Assembly: GCF_029784135.1 (NCBI RefSeq)
Contig: NC_073746.1
Coordinates: 54,658,097-54,722,096, forward strand
Length of the DNA: 64,000 nt
DNA from: Toxorhynchites rutilus septentrionalis
Taxonomy: Eukaryota > Arthropoda > Insecta > Diptera > Culicidae
Direction of reading: 5' to 3'
Numbering within the stretch: the first letter of the stretch is position 1; the number at the start of each line of letters is the position of its first letter. The notes below the pieces were generated by a model. It was not told the DNA's origin and searched no databases. It worked only from the letters and a program-made list of their open reading frames with translations. Positions 24,001 to 30,899 of the stretch are shown piece by piece. The translations under genes were made by a program, and so were the position numbers.

Positions 24001-27000
24001 CTTCCAATATTGTTATTGGAGCCTCAGATGTTGTAATCGGAGAGTTGTCGGTTGTGTGCGCTGTCGTAATTGGATTATTCTCGGACGTTGTAGCATCGAC
24101 TTCCAATAATGTCACTGGAGTCTCAGATGTTGTGATCGGGAAATTTTCGGTTGTCTGCGCTGTTGTAATTGGAGTATTCTCGGAAGTTGTGGCGTCGACT
24201 TCCAATGTTGTTATTAGAGCCTCAGATGTTGTAATCGGAGAGTTGTCGGTTGTCTGCGCTGCCGTAATTAGAATATTCTCGGACGTTGTAGCATCGACTT
24301 CCAATGTTGTCAATGGAGCCTTAGATGTTGTGATCGGGGAATTTTCGGTTATCTGCGTTGTTGGAGTATTCTCGGACGTTGTAGCTTCGACTTCCAATGT
24401 TGTTATTAGATCCTCAGATGTTGTAATCGGAGAGTTGTCGGTTGTCTGCGCTGCCGTAATTGTTGTATATTCGGACGTTGTAGCATCGACTTCCAATGGT
24501 GTTTCTTCGGTTGTCTGCGCTGTTGTAATTGGAGTATTCTCGGAAGTCGTGGCGTCGACTTCTAATGTGGTCACTGGAGTCTGGGACGTTGTGATCGGGG
24601 AATTGTCGGTTGTCTGCGCTGCCGTAATTGGATTATTCTCGGAAGTTGTAGCGTCGACTTCCAATGCTGTTATTAGAGCCTCAGATGTTGTAGTCGGAGA
24701 GATGTCGGTTGTCTGCGCTGCCGTAATTGGAGTATTCTCGGACGTTGTAGCATCGACTTCCAATGTTGTCAATGGAGCCTTAGATGTTGTGATCGGGGAA
24801 TTTCCGGTTATCTGCGTTGTTGGAGTACTCTCGGACATTGTAACGTCGACCTCTGAGGCTTTCATCAGATCTTCAGATGTTGTGATCGGGGAATTTTCGG
24901 TGATTTGCGCTGTTGTAATTGAAGTATTTTCGGAAATGGTAGCATCGACTTCTAATGTTGTCACTGGAGCCTCAGATATTGTGATCTGGGAATTTTCGGT
25001 TGTCTGCGCTGTTGTAATTGATGTATTCTCGGATGTTGTGGCGTCGACTTCTAATGTTGTCACTGGAGTCTCGGACGTTGTGATCGGGGAATTGTCGGTT
25101 GTCTGCGCTGCCGTAATTGGATTATTCTCGGAATTTGTAGCGTCGACTTCCAATATTGTTATTGGAGCCTCAGATGTTGTAATCGGAGAGTTGTCGGTTG
25201 TGTGCGCTGTCGTAATTGGATTATTCTCGGACGTTGTAGCATCGACTTCCAATAATGTCACTGGAGTCTCAGATGTTGTGATCGGGAAATTTTCGGTTGT
25301 CTGCGCTGTTGTAATTGGAATATTCTCGGAAGTTGTGGCGTCGACTTCCAATGTTGTTATTAGAGCCTCAGATGTTGTAATCGGAGAGTTGTCGGTTGTC
25401 TGCGCTGCCGTAATTGGAATATTCTCGGACGTTGTAGCATCGACTTCCAATGTTGTCAATGGAGCCTTAGATGTTGTGATCGGGGAATTTTCGGTTATCT
25501 GCGTTGTTGGAGTATTCTCGGACGTTGTAGCTTCGACATCCAATGTTGTTATTAGAGCCTCAGATGTTGTAATCGGAGAGTTGTCGGTTGTCTGCGCTGC
25601 CGTAATTGGATTATTCTCGGAAGTTGTAGCGTCGACTTCCAATATTGTTATTGGAGCTCCAGATGTTGTAATCGGAGAGTTGTCGGTTGTCTGCGCTGTT
25701 GTAATTGGATTATTCTCGGACGTTGTAGCATCGACTTCCAATAATGTCACTGGAGCCTCAGATGTTGTTATCGGGAAATTTTCGGTTGTCTGCGCTGTTG
25801 TAATTGGAGTATTCTCGGACGTTGTAGCGTCGACTTCCAATGTTGTTATTGGAGCCTCAGATGTTGTAATCGGAAAATTGTCGGTTGTCTGCGCTGTCGT
25901 AATTGGATTATTCTCGGACGTTGTAGCATCGACTTCCAATGTTGTCACTGGAGCCTTAGATGTTGTAATCGGGAATTTGTCAGTTGTCTGCGATGTTGTA
26001 ATTGGAATGTTCTCAGATGTTGTAGCATCGACATCCAATGTAGTCACTGGAGCCTCAGATGATGTGATCGGATAATTGTTGGTTATCTGCGCTGTCCTTA
26101 TTGGAGTATATTCGGACGTTGTAGCATCGACTTCCAATGTCGTTATTGGAGCTTCAGTTTGCGCTATCATAATTGGAGTATTTTCGGACATTGTAGCATC
26201 GACTTCCAATGTTGTCACTGGAGTCTCGGACGTTGTAATCGGGAAATTGTCAGTTGTCTGCGATGTTGTAATTGGAATGTTCTCAGATGTTGTAGCAACG
26301 ACTTCCAATGTCGTTATTGGAGCTTCAGTTTGCGCTGTTGTAATCGGAGTATTCTCGGACATTGTAGCATCGACTTCCAATGTTGTCACTGGAGTCTCGG
26401 ACGTTGTAATCGGGGAATTGTCAGTTGTCTGCGATGTCGTAATTGGAATGTTCTCAGATGTTGTAGCATCGACTTCCAATATTGTCATTGGAGCCTCAGA
26501 TGTTGTGATCGGGGAATTTTCGGTTGTCTGCGTTGTCGTAATTGGAGTATATTCGGACGTTGTATCATCGACTTCCAATGTCGTTATTGGAGCTTCAGTT
26601 TGCGTTAACGTAATTAGAGTATTTTCGGACATTGTAGCATCGACTTCCAATGTTGTCACTGGAGTCTCGGGCGTTGTAATCGGGAATTTGTCAGTTGTCT
26701 GCGATGTTGTAATTGGAATGTTCTCAGATGTTGTAGCATCGACTTCCAATGTAGTCACTGGATCCTCAGATGATGTGATCGGATAATTGTTGGTTGTCTG
26801 CGCTGTCGTTATTGGAGTATATTCGGACGTTGTAGCATCGACTTCCAATGTCGTTATTGGAGCTTCAGATGTTGCGATCGAGGAATTGCCGGTTGTCTGC
26901 GCTGTTGTAATTGGTGTATTCTCGGATGTTGTGGCGTCGACTTCTAATGTTGTCACTGGAGCCTCAGGTGATGTGATCGGGGAATTGTTGGTTGTCTGCG

Positions 27001-30000
27001 CTGTCGTCATTGGAATGTTCTCAGATGTTGTAGCATCGACTTTCAATGTTGTCATTGGACCCTCAGATGTTGTGATTGGATAATTGTTGGTTGTCTGCGC
27101 TGTCGTAATTGGAGTATATTCGGACGTTGTAGCATCGACTTCCAATGTCGTTATTGGAGCTTCAGTTTGCGCTATCATAATTGGAGTATTTTCGGACATT
27201 GTAGCATCGACTTCCAATGTTGTCACTGGAGTCTCGGACGTTGTAATCGGGAAATTGTCAGTTGTCTGCGATGTTGTAATTGGAATGTTCTCAGATGTTG
27301 TAGCAACGACTTCCAATGTCGTTATTGGAGCTTCAGTTTGCGCTGTTGTAATCGGAGTATTCTCGGATGTTGTGGCATCGACTTCCAATGTTGTCACTAG
27401 AGTCTCGGACGTTGTGATCGGGGATTTTTCGGTTGTCTGCGCTGTCGTAATTGGAGTATATTCGGACGTAGTAGCATCGACTTCCAATGTCGTTATTGGA
27501 GCTTCAGTTTGCGTTATCGTAATTGGAGTATTTTCGGACATTGTAGCATCGACTTCCAATGTTGTCACTGGAGTCTCGGACGTTGTAATCGGGGAATTGT
27601 CAGTTGTCTGCGATGTCGTAATTGGAATGTTCTCAGATGCTGTAGCATCGACTTCCAATGTTGTCATTGGAGTCTCGGACGTTGTGATCGGGGAATTGTC
27701 GATTGTCGGCGTTGTCGTAATTGGAGTGTTCTCAGATGTTGTAGCATCATCTTCCAATGTTGTCATTGGAGCCTCAGATGTTGTGATCGAATAATTGTTG
27801 GTTGTCTGCGCTGTCGTAATTAGAGTATTCTCAGACGTTGTAGCATCGACTTCCAATGTCGTTATTGGAGCTCCAGTGTGCGCTATCGTAATTGGAGTAT
27901 TTTCGGACATTGTAGCATCGACTTCCAATGTTATCATTGGAGCCTCAGATGATGTGATCGAGGAATTGTTGGTTGTCTGCGCTGTCGTCATTGGAATGTT
28001 CTCAGATGTAGTAGCATCGACTTCTAATGTTGTCACTGGAGCCTCAGATGATGTGTTCGGGGAATTGTTGGTTGTCTGCGCTGTTGTAATTGGAATGTTC
28101 TCAGATGTTGTAGCAACGACTTCCATTGTCGTTATTGGAGCTTCAGTTTGCGCTGTTGTAATTGGAGTATTCTCGGATGTTATAGCGTCGACTTCCAATG
28201 TCGTTATTGGAGCTTCAGTGTGCGCTATCGTAATTGGAGTATTTTCGGACATTGTAGCATCGACTTCCAATGTTGTCACTGGAGTCTCGGACGTTGTAAT
28301 CAGGGAATTGTCAGTTGTCTGCGATGTCGTAATTGGAATGTTCCCAGATGTTGTAGCATCGACTTCCAATATTGTCATTGGAGCCTCAGATGTTGTGATC
28401 GGGGAATTTTCGGTTGTCTGCGTTGTCGTAATTGGAGTATATTCGGACGTTGTATCATCGACTTCCAATGTCGTTATTGGAGCTTCAGTTTGCGTTATCG
28501 TAATTGGAGTATTTTCGGACATTGTAGCATCGACTTCCAATGTTGTCACTGGAGTCTCGGACGTTGTAATCGGGAATTTGTCAGTTGTCTGCGATGTTGT
28601 AATTGGAATGTTCTCAGATGTTGTAGCATCGACATCCAATGTAGTCACTGGAGCCTCAGATGATGTGATCGGATAATTGTTGGTTATCTGCGCTGTCGTT
28701 ATTGGAGTATATTCGGACGTTGTAGCATCGACTTCCAATGTCGTTATTGGAGCTTCAGTTTGCGCTATCATAATTGGAGTATTTTCGGACTTTGTTGCAT
28801 CGACTTCCAATGTTGTCACTGGAGTCTCGGACGTTGTAATCGGGGAATTGTCAGTTGTCTGCGATGTCGTAATTGGAATGTCCTCAGATGTTGTAGCATC
28901 GACTTCCAATATTGTCATTGGAGCCTCAGATGTTGTGATCGGGGAATTTTCGGTTGTCTGCGTTGTCGTAATTGGAGTATATTCGGACGTTATATCATCG
29001 ACTTCCAATGTCGTTATTGGAGCTTCAGTTTGCGTTATCGTAATTGAAGTATTTTCCGACATTGTAGCATCGACTTCTAATGTTGTCATTGGAGCCTCAG
29101 ATGCAGTGATTGGATAATTGTTGGTTGTCTGCGCTGTCGTCATCGGAATGTTCTCAGATGTTGTAGCATCGACTTCCAATGTTGTCATTGGATCCTCAGA
29201 TGTTGTGATCGGATAATTGTTGGTTGTCTGCGCTGTCGTAATTGGAGTATATTCGGACGTTGTAGCATCGACTTCCAATGTCGTTATTGGAGCTTCAGTT
29301 TGCGCTATCATAATTGGAGTATTTTCGGACATTGTAGCATCGACTTCCAATGTTGTCATTGGAGTCTCGGACGTTGTAATCGGGGAATTGTCAGTTGTCT
29401 GCGATGTCGTAATTGGAATGTTCTCAGATGTTGTAGCATCGACTTCCAATGTTGTCACTGGAGCCTCAGATGATGTGATCGGGAAATTGTTGGTTGTCTG
29501 CGCTGTCGTTATGAGAATGTTCTCAGATGTAGCAGCATCGCCTTCCATTGTAGTCACTAGAGCCTCAGATGATGTGATCGAGGAATTGTTGGTTGTCTGC
29601 GCTGTGGTAATTAGAATGTTCTCAGATGTTGTAGCAAAGACTTCTAATGTCGTTAGTGGAGCTTCAGTTTGCGCTGTTGTAATTGGAGTATTCTCGGATG
29701 TTGTGGCATCGACTTCCAATGTTGTCACTAGAGTCTCGGACGTTGTGATCGGGGAATTTTCGGTTGTCTGCGCTGTCGTAATTGGCGTATATTCGGACGT
29801 TGTAGCATCGACTTCCAATGTCGTTATTGGAGCTTCAGTTTGCGTTATCGTAATTGGAGTATTTTCGGACATTGTACCATCGACTTCCAATGTTGTCACT
29901 AGAGTCTCGGACAATGTAATCGAGGATTTGTCAGTTGTCTGCGATGTCGTAATTGGAATGTTATCAGATGTTGTAGCATCGACTTCCAATGTAGTTATTG

Positions 30001-30847
30001 GGGCTTCAGATGATGTGATCGGGGAATTGTTGGTTGTCTGCGCTGTCGTCATTGGATTGTTCTCAGATGTTGTAGCATCGACTTCCAATGTTGTTATTGG
30101 AGCCTCAGATGCTGTGATCGGATAATTGTTAGTCGTCTGCGCTGTCGTAATTGGAGTATATTCGGATGTTGTAGCATCGACTTCCAATGTCGTTATTGGA
30201 GCTCCAGTTTGCGCTGTTGTAATTGGAGTATTCTTGGACGTTGTAGCGTCGACTTCCAATGTTGTTATTGGAGCCTCAGATGTTGTGATCGGGGAATTGT
30301 TGGTTGTCTGCGCTGTCGTCATTGGGATGTTCTCAGATGTAGTAGCATCGACTTCCAATGTTGTCACTGGAGCCTCAGATGATATAATCGGGGAAATGTT
30401 GGTTCTCTGCGTTGTCGTAATTGAATTATTCTCCGACGTCGTAGCATTAACTTCTGATGTCGTCATTGGAGTCTCTGATGTTGTAATCGATGAATTGTTT
30501 TCCGTTTGTTCTGTTATGATCAGTATATTTTCCGAAGTCCCAACATCAATTTCTGGTGTTTTTGTTGGCAGGGTTTCGGTTGTCGTAAACGTCGAATTGT
30601 CAGTAGTTTGCGTTGTCGTTATTGTAGTTAAGACCGAAGTCGTTACATCCCCGTTCGATATGATAGTTGGCAGCGATTTTGTTGTTGTATAAAAATGAGC
30701 TTCACTATCAGTTGTTTGCGCCGTCATAATTCTATTTCGAATATTGATCAGACTGAGTGTTACACTGAGAAAGTAGGAAGAATATAATTGTTCAATAAAT
30801 TGTTGTTGTAATATGACTTTTGGAACAACTAGCAGTATGAGTTCCAT
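1..30847 (-). CDS. Mucin-TEP gene (thioester-containing / alpha-2-macroglobulin family), partial, multi-exon
   Basis: Ten minus-strand exons can be joined with matching phases: 30764-19704, 19635-19449, 19386-19024, 18878-18551, 18478-18189, 18079-17979, 17924-17666, 1231-1019, 961-919, 851-135, and then 73 to beyond position 1. All introns are GT-AG. Most are 60-120 nt; one is 16.4 kb. The product has a Thr/Ser-rich repeat region of about 3,690 residues, then macroglobulin domains MG1 to MG7 and the start of the CUB/thioester region. Hallmarks include QTDKP at the start of MG2, WLWKN and VIQPFYI around MG7. Insect TEPs are secreted complement-like opsonins or protease-trap relatives of about 1,300-1,500 residues. 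This one would exceed 4,600 residues before its C-terminal half, which lies outside the window. The signal-peptide exon is not identified: the open frame reaches an ATG at 30847 (MELILLVVPK), but a strong acceptor at 30765 suggests an upstream first exon. The family call is firm; that the mucin exon and the TEP body form one transcript is inferred from splice phase. Confidence 0.8.
135..851 (-). CDS. TEP exon: MG6 linker, MG7 and start of CUB
   Basis: 717 nt beginning PMLRTGPMGRAKFF and reading RTEFPDSWLWKN, VPDTITSWQVSGFALSP, GLGFVDKPQNLVVIQPFYI and PYSVKRNEITLVHV. These are the standard MG7-region signatures of alpha-2-macroglobulin proteins. It then enters the CUB segment (LRVTPENHLYEKNEARVIEL). 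Acceptor TTCTTCTCAG at 852, donor GATG then GTGGGT at 134. No dibasic furin-like cleavage site is obvious in the MG6 linker. Continues after a 61-nt intron into the thioester exon. Confidence 0.88.
919..961 (-). CDS. TEP 43-nt microexon after MG6
   Basis: Encodes STGLFLLSTSQTDT plus one base. Acceptor AACCAACAG at 962; donor CAC then GTAAGT at 918. It is the only placement here that repairs the phase between the flanking exons (0 in, 1 out), and TGLFLLST-x-MLRTGP matches the GLF-hydrophobic motif TEPs carry before the MG6 linker. The alternative acceptor 7 nt downstream (giving VYFYYRPVRRIH) breaks the frame. Confidence 0.75.
1019..1231 (-). CDS. TEP exon: MG6
   Basis: 71 codons, phase 0 at both ends: VMMALDSEEYQPGQDIYVNV then FGTQAIDQSVLLLGNNANAF, matching the MG6 signature (PGxxIxLxVxA...G..A.D.SVLLL). 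Acceptor TATTAACAG at 1232, donor GCA then GTAAGC at 1018. This is the first coding exon after the 16.4 kb intron, and the phase agrees with the exon ending at 17666. Confidence 0.87.
1310..1500 (-). repeat. tRNA-derived SINE relic
   Basis: On the minus strand the start reads as a tRNA-like head with an A-box (TTAAGTGGTTAGCGTGG) and a B-box (GGTTCAATTACTG) followed by unrelated body sequence. No acceptor-stem pairing is evident, so it is not a functional tRNA. Confidence 0.5.
2306..2583 (+). repeat. tRNA-derived SINE with (GAA)n tail
   Basis: Head with A-box TGGCCGAGTGGTTAGCG and B-box GGTTCGATTCCCG, then a body shared with 17092-17290 (CGACTTGCACTGTGATCACG, ATTCTAGAGCTT, ATTCAAGGCGTG). Ends with GCCATTGAAGAAGAAGAAG, the GAA tail of mosquito Feilai-like SINEs. 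Not a functional tRNA gene because the acceptor arms do not pair. Confidence 0.7.
2584..4200. other. No recognised gene; AT-rich repeat DNA
   Basis: Nothing coding is supported. A minus-strand fragment of a SINE head (GTGGTCGAGTGGTTAGCGTC) lies at about 3425-3476. The remaining short frames are chance openings. Confidence 0.5.
4201..5497 (-). mobile_element. DD37E mariner (ITmD37E type), copy 1
   Basis: 1,297 bp with TA target duplications at 4199-4200 and 5498-5499 and inverted repeats beginning AAGGGTGTGTCACATCAAAT, continuing to CGCTGTAGAAATT. The right end is longer because the 5' untranslated part follows it. Inserted inside the hAT-like unit. Closely related to the copies at 35082, 39195 and 55007. 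Confidence 0.9.
4330..5345 (-). pseudogene. DD37E mariner transposase, start lost and one frameshift
   Basis: The transposase is readable from MLGIVQYTVSRVLKRYF to the C-terminal YGLGLEV. Catalytic residues are visible: MDDETY (first Asp), WPDLASYHYS (second Asp) and RPIEKYW (Glu). Counting gives 37 residues between the second Asp and the Glu, so DD37E. Compared with the copies at 35230 and 55159, the start ATG is ATT (5345-5343) and one G is missing in the CATCGGGACATC segment, so the N-terminal 30 residues are out of frame. It cannot produce full-length protein as it stands. Confidence 0.9.
5498..7369. other. No recognised gene; repeat relics
   Basis: Contains a SINE-like fragment at about 6012-6070 shared with 54603-54668 (TTTAAGAGG..TTTAAACTTT, TTCATTCGCCTCTA), a two-copy 21-bp repeat at about 6098-6141 (AAACCAAATATGTTGAAAAT), and a segment ending in the dispersed motif ACGTAGTTCTACGTC at about 6435. 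On the minus strand 6540-6900 reads as a broken acidic/Gln-rich coding fragment that could be hAT relic, but I cannot assign it. Confidence 0.4.
7370..8335 (+). repeat. 143-bp tandem array within a dispersed repeat
   Basis: The CTTGATTAATTCTCG-type motif recurs at 7401, 7544, 7687, 7830, 7973 and 8116, a constant 143-bp step. Each unit holds TTTGTGTTTCATTTGTATGG, a G-rich/C-rich pair and ATAGAAACATTTATTGCA. The units at 7687-7972 and 7973-8258 are more alike as dimers (286 bp), so two rounds of expansion are likely. The array ends in GACAGACATCACTCCATTTT and a short TATATATA tract, like a transposon terminus. Confidence 0.75.
8336..9896. other. No recognised gene; AT-rich
   Basis: Low-complexity AT-rich sequence with no supported coding region. 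A CCTGTACTCGCGC motif near 8913 resembles the terminus of the MITE at 49283. Confidence 0.4.
9902..10838 (+). mobile_element. Short TIR element containing a truncated mariner transposase
   Basis: Left GGGGTGATTTGGACCACC (9902-9919) is inverted at the right end as GGTGGTCCAAATTCCCCC (about 10807-10824). The interval contains the truncated mariner transposase and a short A-rich tract. The boundaries are approximate. Confidence 0.5.
10064..10597 (+). pseudogene. Mariner DD34D transposase, C-terminal half
   Basis: Encodes about 175 residues with KVLLCVWWDCQGIIYYELLP, FHQDNARPHTS (second Asp) and HPPYSPDLAPSDYHLF (third Asp). There are 34 residues between these two Asp, the mariner DD34D spacing. 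The helix-turn-helix half and the first catalytic Asp are missing, so it is a 5'-truncated fossil. It ends with EQNGAYLT and a TGA stop, followed by AATAAATGAAAA. Confidence 0.88.
10988..11140 (-). pseudogene. Degenerate hAT-like transposase fragment
   Basis: The minus strand reads LSLSDEELTAIRKLDCALEP, then VLVAVELLLRKKCTLYEADV and RLQFMLE before a stop at 10987. The pattern (acidic EL, Leu-rich LEPV..AVE.L, TLxxAD..L.FML) resembles the middle of hAT transposases. Stops flank it on both sides. It lies just inside the right end of the hAT-like unit, which supports that family assignment. Similarity is judged by eye only. Confidence 0.4.
12602..13438. mobile_element. Non-autonomous hAT element
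   Basis: 837 bp. Left end TAGAGATGGGCAAAG and right end GTTTGCCTATCTCTA are inverted repeats. They are flanked by 8-bp target copies CCATGTAG (12594-12601) and CCATGGAG (13439-13446), with one mismatch. Subterminal GTTCGTTC/GAACGAAC motifs recur on both sides, as in hAT termini. No transposase. Confidence 0.75.
13545..14249. mobile_element. Foldback-type element with about 240-bp inverted arms
   Basis: 13545-13789 and 14011-14249 are imperfect inverted copies. Left GGATATTTTACATACATATT and GGTGTGTGTAGGTGTAGTGG pair with the complements at the right; the inner ends are AAAAATTACCCC and GGGTAATTTTT. The spacer (about 220 bp) has no coding potential. Confidence 0.7.
15053..15068 (-). terminator. 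Histone 3' stem-loop of the H2A pseudogene
   Basis: The minus strand reads GGCGCTTTTTAGGGCC, one base off the canonical 6-bp-stem, 4-nt-loop replication-dependent histone 3' processing signal. It is positioned about 120 bp beyond the readable H2A coding region. Confidence 0.75.
15190..15425 (-). pseudogene. Histone H2A pseudogene
   Basis: The minus strand reads [19 protein letters not shown], a stop, LLRKGN, a stop and AGAPVYL, then after a shift VLELACKAAHDNKKT. This is the core of H2A ([37 protein letters not shown] in the family). At least three stops and several small indels make it non-functional. It is arranged divergently to the H2B relic at 15724, the usual H2A-H2B layout in metazoan histone clusters. 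Confidence 0.85.
15724..15830 (+). pseudogene. Histone H2B pseudogene (N-terminal tail only)
   Basis: Reads APKTSG, then in the next frame KAAKKFGTAQKNISETDKKK, the H2B N-terminal tail. The start codon is AAG instead of ATG (15724-15726). The whole histone-fold body is missing: the tail runs almost directly into the 3' stem-loop at 15837. About 300 bp separates it from the H2A start, where a shared bidirectional promoter would lie. Confidence 0.85.
15837..15852 (+). terminator. Histone 3' stem-loop of the H2B pseudogene
   Basis: GGTCCTTTTCAGGGCC followed by ACAAAATC: a 6-bp stem (one G-U pair) with a TTTC loop and the ACAAA-type flank, the standard replication-dependent histone mRNA processing signal. 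A downstream TCTAAAGAG resembles a histone downstream element. Confidence 0.85.
16235..16786 (-). pseudogene. IS630/Tc1-like transposase, N-terminal half
   Basis: Starts MDRFSIAQRVNFVKLYYKND near 16786 and reads through a helix-turn-helix region to VVRKFE. An in-frame TAA follows, then the frame continues SVADILNPVHHRNVRSAENI, SIPRRAQQLGLSNTSLWRIL (second HTH) and LHPYKVQLVHKLERGDHGMR before losing similarity around EQQQQNAEFSHPF. The SAENIAAV..SIPRRAQQLGLS signature is common in insect mariner-like IS630 transposases. The catalytic domain is missing, apparently replaced by the histone-bearing segment. Confidence 0.8.
17092..17290 (+). repeat. tRNA-derived SINE, 3'-truncated
   Basis: A-box GTGACCGAGTGGCTAGTG, B-box GGTTCGATTCCCG, body shared with the SINE at 2306 (CGACTTGCACTGTGGTCACG, TTCTAGAGCTT, TTCAAGGCGTG). 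The GAA tail is absent. Inserted in MITE copy 2. Confidence 0.65.
17666..17924 (-). CDS. TEP exon: MG5
   Basis: Encodes IRVNKDVVFSVSCTRRMKYF then SYIITSRGRIIASSTN and LTPRMAPVARIIVFD, the MG5 region in which family members read CTERM...Y.V.S.G.I. Acceptor GACTCTGCAG at 17925, donor AAC then GTGAGT at 17665, phase 0. The next coding exon lies 16.4 kb away. Confidence 0.85.
17979..18079 (-). CDS. TEP exon: MG4-MG5 linker / MG5 start
   Basis: A 101-nt exon encoding AKYESINYGILETIKATKSQ and SLHYIRVSINPKY. Acceptor TTTTGTCAG at 18080; donor TATAG then GTAAGC at 17978. The last two bases (AG) join the A of the next exon to give Arg. The content matches the short linker before MG5 in insect TEPs. 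Confidence 0.8.
18189..18478 (-). CDS. TEP exon: MG4
   Basis: Encodes NRTVNITQTIPVFLYPYKIS then LPALHPGVPYAVQFSIKDHYG, matching the MG4 start of TEPs (the xPxFRPGLPY-type motif), followed by a NGTDTFKQSLT strand pair and CTELTLM. Acceptor TTCTTCCAG at 18479, donor ATG then GTAAGT at 18188. Phase 1 in, phase 0 out. Contains potential N-glycosylation sequons (NRT, NIT, NGT). Confidence 0.87.
18551..18878 (-). CDS. TEP exon: MG3
   Basis: Encodes VAKKQFEVRQYELPKFFV, the MG2/MG3 junction motif (xFEVxxYxLPxF) found across the family, followed by an MG3 beta-sandwich with AAYTFGQQIEGAV. It ends at ERYT plus one base. The donor is A then GTATGT at 18550, and the next exon supplies the two bases that complete Asn, giving ERYTNRTVNIT. 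Acceptor TTTCCTTTCAG at 18879. Length 328 nt, consistent with phase 0 in and phase 1 out. Confidence 0.88.
19024..19386 (-). CDS. TEP exon: MG1 end and MG2
   Basis: Exactly 121 codons, phase 0 at both ends. Begins IANIPEGMYSLMF (end of MG1) and enters MG2 with FIQTDKPMYNPENKVRFR, the most conserved signature of the alpha-2-macroglobulin N-terminal family, then FIMQWSHV and ILGNWSL. Acceptor CGTTACAG at 19387; donor ATT then GTAAGT at 19023. The reading continues directly into VAKKQFEV of the next exon. Confidence 0.88.
19449..19635 (-). CDS. TEP exon: MG1 domain start
   Basis: Encodes SVVGPKVVRRNTPFTVVVSN, the characteristic opening of MG1, which in other TEPs directly follows the signal peptide. 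The acceptor is TTCTTGTGTTCTAG at 19636. The exon begins with one base that completes a Ser codon begun in the mucin exon, giving ...DYCE-S-LSVVGPK. I place the donor after GAG at 19449 (gttggt), because this gives a 62-nt intron and FE-IANIPEGMYSL, which fits the family spacing; a donor at 19421 would leave an implausible 35-nt intron. An ATG at 19661 in the upstream intron is in frame (MLLKFLCSSLS), so an alternative short start without mucin is possible, although 11 residues is short for a signal peptide. Confidence 0.8.
19704..30764 (-). CDS. Giant mucin-like repeat exon of the TEP gene
   Basis: One uninterrupted frame of about 3,687 codons, with no stop despite its repeat nature. Most of it (about 21.5-30.5 kb) is a 33-residue (99-nt) unit with the consensus TTLEVDATTSENTPITTAQ followed by TTDNSPITTSEAPV, roughly 90-95 copies. 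Units shortened to 24 residues by loss of nine residues occur only between 26.15 and 30.2 kb. The C-terminal end (about 19.78-21.0 kb) switches to a different 49-residue (147-nt) unit containing GNGIGGSNVNL and IPTKPSQVVSSTSG. Thr and Ser dominate, with no Cys in the repeats: a classic mucin-type O-glycosylation scaffold, acidic from the LEVDA/SEN segments. The 5' edge is an AG after a long pyrimidine tract (exon start 30764, one base completing a codon). The 3' edge is GAAAG then GTATCT (donor at 19703), phase 2, matching the MG1 exon. The frame is also open upstream to an ATG at 30847. Confidence 0.75.
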
Positions 30848-30899
30848 GTTATGAGTATACTTAGGTACTAATATTGGTAATATTTCACTCGTCAAAAAT

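Noticed and set aside
19842..30692. Long plus-strand open frames across the mucin exon
   Set aside because: Shadows of a 99-nt (and 147-nt) repeat; composition is that of the reverse complement of Thr/Ser codons, with no start context, domain or splice support.
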